From contig JAEZKH010000011.1 in NCBI GenBank assembly GCA_023415515.1, positions 1 through 17,683 of the forward strand: 17,683 nucleotides of DNA. The letters are read 5' to 3'. The position numbers and the translations under genes were made by a program. The stretch comes from Actinomycetes bacterium. GTDB lineage: Bacteria > Actinomycetota > Actinomycetes > Mycobacteriales > Mycobacteriaceae. Positions 14,514 to 17,683 of the stretch are shown here, piece by piece (the first letter of the stretch is position 1; each line of letters begins with the position of its first letter). Below the pieces are notes generated by a model. The model did no database searches, was not told the DNA's origin, and saw only the letters and a program-made list of their open reading frames with translations.

Positions 14514-15734
14514 TCATCGGGCACCCATGAGGTGCTCGATGGCGAGCTGGTTGAGTCGCACGAAGCCGAAACCCTTTCCGCCGAAGTACGCTTCGGGGTC
14601 GAAGTCCTCCCAAGCCGACCGGTCGGCCAACAGGTCGGCGTAGCTCTCCCCCGGCTCGAGCGTCGGCTCGCGCAGTTCGCCGACCCGCGATTGCCGCAGC
14701 GCCTCGGCCACCTCCGGATCGGAGCGGAACGCCGCCGCCCGCTGCTTGAGCAGCAGGTACATCCGCATGTTCGCCGCCGCAGAGGCCCATACCCCGTCCG
14801 CATCCTCGGTCCGGCTGGGTTTGTAGTCGAAGTGCCTCGGCCCGGTGTAGGTCGGGCCGCCGTCGGGTCCGCCGTTCTCCAACAGGTCCACCAGGGCGAA
14901 CGCATTGGCGAGGTCACCGTGCCCGAACACCAGGTCCTGGTCGAACTTGATCCCGCGCTGACCGTTCAGGTCGATGTGAAAGAGCTTGCCGCTGTAGAGC
15001 GCCTGGCTGATGCCGTGCATGAAGTTGAGCCCGGCCATCTGTTCGTGCCCCGTCTCGGGGTTGACGCCGAACAACTCCGGATGGTCCAGGGTGTCGATGA
15101 ACGCGAGAGCATGCCCGACGGTCGGCAGCAGGATGTCGCCGCGCGGTTCGTTGGGTTTGGGTTCGATCGCGAAGCGCAGGCCGATGTGCTGGTCGAGAAC
15201 GTACTGCGCCAGCAGATTCAGCGCTTCGCGGTAGCGTTCGAACGCGGCGCGGACATCCTTGGCGGTGTCGTACTCGCTGCCTTCGCGACCACCCCACATG
15301 ACGAATGTCTCTGCGCCCAACTCGGCGGCGAGATCGATGTTGCGCAGGACTTTTCGCAACGCGAATCGGCGCACCGCGCGGTCGTTGCTGGTGAAGCCGC
15401 CGTCCTTGAACACAGGATGGGTGAACAGGTTGGTCGTCACCATCGGGACGACCATTCCGGTGGCCGCCAGCGCCGCCTGCAGCCGGTCGATCTGCTTGCG
15501 GCGCTCGGCGTCCGACGAACCGAAGGGGAAGAGGTCGTCGTCGTGCAGCGTCAAACCGTATGCGCCGAGGCCGGCAAGGCGCTCCACGGCCTCGACCACA
15601 TCGAGGGCGGGCCTGGTCGCCACGCCGAACGGGTCGGCGGCGGGCCATCCCACGGTCCACAACCCGAAGGAGAACTTGTCGGCGGGGCGTGGCTGCAGAT
15701 CTCCGGCCAGCGGGCTGGACTCGAGCACGGACAT
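14514..15734 (-). CDS. xylA: Xylose isomerase
   Basis: The 406-aa cytoplasmic TIM-barrel enzyme interconverts D-xylose and D-xylulose with two divalent metals. Catalytic blocks are intact, and most sit at Streptomyces numbering plus 10: LHDDD with H64 and D67, MWGGREG, IEPKPNEPRGD with E191 and K193, NPETGHEQMAG with E227 and H230, HIDLNGQ with D255, KFDQDLVFGHGD with D265 and D267, and HFDYKPSRTED with D303. The start at ATG 15734 has GGGAG 7 nt upstream and gives a usual length; the frame stays open 48 bp further, but those codons cross the promoter. It is the first gene of the sugar operon and is divergent from xylR. The C-terminal helix region responsible for tetramer contacts is complete. 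Confidence 0.95.
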   Translation of the reverse strand: MSVLESSPLAGDLQPRPADKFSFGLWTVGWPAADPFGVATRPALDVVEAVERLAGLGAYGLTLHDDDLFPFGSSDAERRKQIDRLQAALAATGMVVPMVTTNLFTHPVFKDGGFTSNDRAVRRFALRKVLRNIDLAAELGAETFVMWGGREGSEYDTAKDVRAAFERYREALNLLAQYVLDQHIGLRFAIEPKPNEPRGDILLPTVGHALAFIDTLDHPELFGVNPETGHEQMAGLNFMHGISQALYSGKLFHIDLNGQRGIKFDQDLVFGHGDLANAFALVDLLENGGPDGGPTYTGPRHFDYKPSRTEDADGVWASAAANMRMYLLLKQRAAAFRSDPEVAEALRQSRVGELREPTLEPGESYADLLADRSAWEDFDPEAYFGGKGFGFVRLNQLAIEHLMGAR

Positions 15735-15762
15735 ATCGAAGCTCCCAACACTGCACCTAGAT

Positions 15763-15783
15763 TTTGTTCTGTCGCCGAACATA
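15763..15783. promoter_or_regulatory. Candidate XylR operator (inverted repeat)
   Basis: TTTGTTC-N7-GAACATA is a near-perfect inverted repeat (GTTC/GAAC exact, six of seven positions per arm paired). It overlaps the xylA -10 element. The TTTGTT half resembles the arms of known ROK-type XylR operators in Firmicutes. A repressor bound here would block xylA transcription. Confidence 0.6.
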
Positions 15784-15807
15784 TGATGTGGCCCGCGCCA
15801 CTGTCAA
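15778..15807 (-). promoter_or_regulatory. Sigma70-type promoter of the xylA operon
   Basis: On the minus strand TTGACA (15807-15802) and TATGTT (15783-15778) are separated by 18 nt, close to consensus for the housekeeping sigma. Transcription would begin near 15771, leaving a leader of about 37 nt before the xylA ATG. The strong promoter with an overlapping palindrome fits repression control. Confidence 0.65.
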
Positions 15808-15852
15808 TAGGCTGGGCGCAGACGGCCGTAGACAGCACTGCGGAAGGGTGAG

Positions 15853-16992
15853 ATGCGAATCGGGACCAGCACCGACGACGTGCGGCGGCGCAACCTTTCA
15901 GTGGTGCTGTCGCTGGTGCACCGTCGCCGCGCGCTCAGCAGGGCCGACCTCACCAAGCGCACCGGGCTGTCGCGCTCGACGGTCAAGGCGCTGGTCGAGG
16001 AACTCGCCGACGGCGGTCTGGTCGAGGAGATCCAGGCGGGCGCCTCGAGCCAGGTGGGCCGTCCCAGTCCGATTGTGCGCCCCAAGAGTCGCGGCCTTGC
16101 CGTCGCGGTCAATCCCGAAGTGGACGCGATCACCATCGGGCTGGTGGCGCTCGGCGGACGCGTGCTGACGATGAAACGCCTTGCGACGAAGGGCATCCCG
16201 ACCGCCGCCGAGACGACCGCGCTCGCTGCCGAGGTGATCGCGGGGATGCGCCGCAACCTCGACACGCAGTGCCGCATCGCCGCGATCGGCGTGGCCGTGC
16301 CCGGCTTGGTGCACGCGTCCGACAAGACCGTGCAACTGGCACCACATCTGGACTGGCACGACGAGTCGATCGGCGAGATGCTAGGCGCGGCAACCGGTCT
16401 GCCGGTATTCGCCGCCAACGACGCCAACGCGGGCGCGATCGCCGAACACATCTTCGGCAATCACCACGATCCCGAGCACCTCATCTACGTCAACGGCGGC
16501 GCCAGCGGGATCGGCGCCGGTTTCGTCGTCGGCGGAGAACTGCTCGAGGGCGCGGCAGGCTACGCGGGCGAGCTGGGACACACCTTCGTCGGCGGCGTCG
16601 AACCATGCCACTGTGGTCGCACCGGTTGCCTGGAGACCGAGGTCAGCCAGCGGCAGATCAACGCCGTCGACGGTGCGGCCAAACGCGATGTCGTGCAACG
16701 TCAATCCCGGTATCTCGGCATCGCGCTGGGCAACGCGATCAACATGCTCAATCCCCGGCTGATCGTGCTCGGCGGGTTCCTGCGCGAGTTTCCGTTGCTG
16801 GCACCGCAAACCCTGCTCGACTCGGTGTCAGACCACAGCCTGCGCGGCCCCAACGACATGGTCCGTATCGTGCCCGCCAGCCTCGGCCCCGAGACGCTGA
16901 TGATCGGCGCAGCCGAACTGGCCTTCGCGCCCCTACTCAGCGACCCCGCGGGGGATCACCAACGCGTCGACCGCGAGGGCGCCGCGCGCTGA
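15853..16992 (+). CDS. xylR: ROK-family transcriptional repressor, XylR type
   Basis: The 379-aa regulator has an N-terminal winged helix (about 13-60; RRRALSRADLTKRTGLSRSTVKALVEELADGGLV) and a C-terminal ROK sugar-kinase-like domain. The zinc motif is complete: H243 in GELGH and CHCGRTGCLE with C252, C254 and C259. NDANA (189-193) marks the sugar site. The ATP-binding DxGxT loop of ROK kinases is replaced (AVAVNPEVDAITIG), so it is a sensor and not a kinase. The ATG has GGAAGGG 4 nt upstream. It is divergent from xylA across a 118-bp region that contains the candidate operator, so it most likely represses the operon and is released by xylose or a related sugar. Its 3' end overlaps the neighbouring acyl-CoA synthetase gene by 60 bp on the opposite strand. 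Confidence 0.92.
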   Translation: MRIGTSTDDVRRRNLSVVLSLVHRRRALSRADLTKRTGLSRSTVKALVEELADGGLVEEIQAGASSQVGRPSPIVRPKSRGLAVAVNPEVDAITIGLVALGGRVLTMKRLATKGIPTAAETTALAAEVIAGMRRNLDTQCRIAAIGVAVPGLVHASDKTVQLAPHLDWHDESIGEMLGAATGLPVFAANDANAGAIAEHIFGNHHDPEHLIYVNGGASGIGAGFVVGGELLEGAAGYAGELGHTFVGGVEPCHCGRTGCLETEVSQRQINAVDGAAKRDVVQRQSRYLGIALGNAINMLNPRLIVLGGFLREFPLLAPQTLLDSVSDHSLRGPNDMVRIVPASLGPETLMIGAAELAFAPLLSDPAGDHQRVDREGAAR

Positions 16993-17683
16993 CACGACGA
17001 CGGGGTTGACCTCGACCGCGTCCACCACCTCGCCCAACTCGACCGCCAGGTGCGAGAACGCGACGATCACGTCGGTCAGGGCACCGACATCCGCCGCGGC
17101 CGCGCCGCGCCAACCGTCGAGCAACGCCCGGGTGCGAAGCCCGTCGAGCATTGCCCTGGCACCGGCGTGCGACACCGGCGGGCACGCCACCACGCGGTCG
17201 GCGAGCAACTCCACCATGGTGCCGCCCGCCGCGACCACCAGCAGCGGCCCGAACCCCGGGTCGCGCACGATGCCGACCGAGATCTCAACCCCGGTTTCGA
17301 CCATCGGCTCGACTGTCACCACAGGACCGAGGGAGTCGGCCATCCTGGTGTATGCCGCGCGCAACGCATCCGAATCGGCAAGATCCAGCACGACGCCGCC
17401 GATGTCGCTCTTATGCACGGCACCAACGGTTTTCAGCACTACCGGATAGCCGATGGCGTTCGCGGCGGCGATGAGCTCATCCACCGACGAAGCGGTCCGG
17501 ACGTCGACCACCGGCACCCCGTAGTCGGCGAGCATCTCGAACGGAGCACGTGCCGGATCCCTCCGCCAGCGCGCGCGCCGCGCCGCGTCCACGTCGCCGG
17601 GCGCGGCGTCGACCGGTAGCCGCCAACCGGCCAGAAGCCCCAACGCCGACAGTCCGCAGCGCGTGCCTTCCAGTACCGGAATA
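16933..17683 (-). CDS. ADP-forming acyl-CoA synthetase, C-terminal ATP-grasp part, truncated by window edge
   Basis: The frame is open to the right edge. The incoming residues PVLEGTRCGLSALGLLAGW are the usual link between the CoA-ligase domain and the ATP-grasp domain, so the gene continues beyond the window, probably as a fused alpha-beta enzyme. The visible part is an ATP_grasp_5 domain: ADYGVPVVDVRTASSVDEL, GYPVVLKTVGAVHKSDIGGV, TGVEISVGIVRDPGFGP, AGGTMVELLADR and the end VEVNPVVVSARGALAVDALV. Such enzymes (acetate/acyl-CoA ligase, ADP-forming) exchange acyl-CoA, ADP and phosphate for acid, CoA and ATP; the substrate here is unknown. The TAG stop lies inside the end of xylR (60-bp tail-to-tail overlap). 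Confidence 0.9.
   Translation of the reverse strand, partial: IPVLEGTRCGLSALGLLAGWRLPVDAAPGDVDAARRARWRRDPARAPFEMLADYGVPVVDVRTASSVDELIAAANAIGYPVVLKTVGAVHKSDIGGVVLDLADSDALRAAYTRMADSLGPVVTVEPMVETGVEISVGIVRDPGFGPLLVVAAGGTMVELLADRVVACPPVSHAGARAMLDGLRTRALLDGWRGAAAADVGALTDVIVAFSHLAVELGEVVDAVEVNPVVVSARGALAVDALVIPRGVAE

Noticed and set aside
14476..14790. Upstream extension of xylF
   Set aside because: The extra codons overlap the end of xylA out of frame; the lipoprotein signal and the ribosome site fix the start at 14475.
14511..15851. 446-codon plus-strand frame opposite xylA
   Set aside because: xylA has every catalytic residue in the other strand; the plus frame also spans the promoter region and matches no family.

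Overview
The window looks like chromosomal DNA from a high-GC actinomycete, most likely a rapid-growing Mycobacterium (Mycolicibacterium) or close relative. The reasons are the strong G/C third-position bias over most of it, a 13E12-type DUF222/HNH endonuclease gene of the kind repeated in mycobacterial genomes, an actinobacterial-type xylose isomerase, and a fatty-acid-type acyl-CoA dehydrogenase. Genus is an inference from family content; no rRNA or tRNA gene is present.

Left part (1-2311, + strand): the 3' part of a berberine-bridge-type FAD oxidase, two short hairpins, then a translationally coupled pair of small membrane enzymes that resemble signal peptidase II (LspA) and prolipoprotein diacylglyceryl transferase (Lgt) but are diverged from the housekeeping versions.

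Centre (2294-8309, - strand): an operon-like run with visibly lower GC and more A/T-ending codons than the flanks. In transcription order it holds a 36-codon leader ORF with a strong Shine-Dalgarno, two tandem seven-bladed YVTN/NHL-type beta-propeller proteins, one or two small ORFs, an 856-aa protein with a TULIP-like N-terminal region, a PKD-like middle and two cysteine-less thioredoxin-like folds, and a LamG/concanavalin-like protein with a lipobox-like N-terminus. Four of the junctions are ATGA stop/start overlaps. The LamG gene runs tail-to-tail into the Lgt-like gene. I read the whole 1.1-8.3 kb block as a possible uncharacterised cell-envelope cassette: putative lipoprotein, lipid-binding-like protein, propeller scaffolds and a private lipoprotein-maturation pair. 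This is the most interesting part of the window, and its function is unknown.

Next (8462-9751, + strand): the DUF222/HNH (13E12) gene, divergent from the cassette and followed by hairpins in the convergent gap.

Right part (9997-15852): a catabolic/transport operon on the - strand, in the order xylA (isomerase), xylF (sugar-binding lipoprotein), xylG (single-domain ATPase), xylH (permease), acyl-CoA dehydrogenase, with gaps of only 24-38 bp. It is divergent from a ROK-family repressor (xylR, 15853-16992, +). The shared intergenic region has a near-consensus sigma70 promoter for xylA (TTGACA, 18 nt, TATGTT) whose -10 overlaps an inverted repeat, a good candidate XylR operator. No xylulokinase gene is in the window. 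The far right edge carries the 3' part of an ADP-forming acyl-CoA synthetase gene (- strand) that overlaps the end of xylR tail-to-tail.

No intergenic stretch exceeds about 250 bp. No CRISPR array, RNA gene or transposase was seen.
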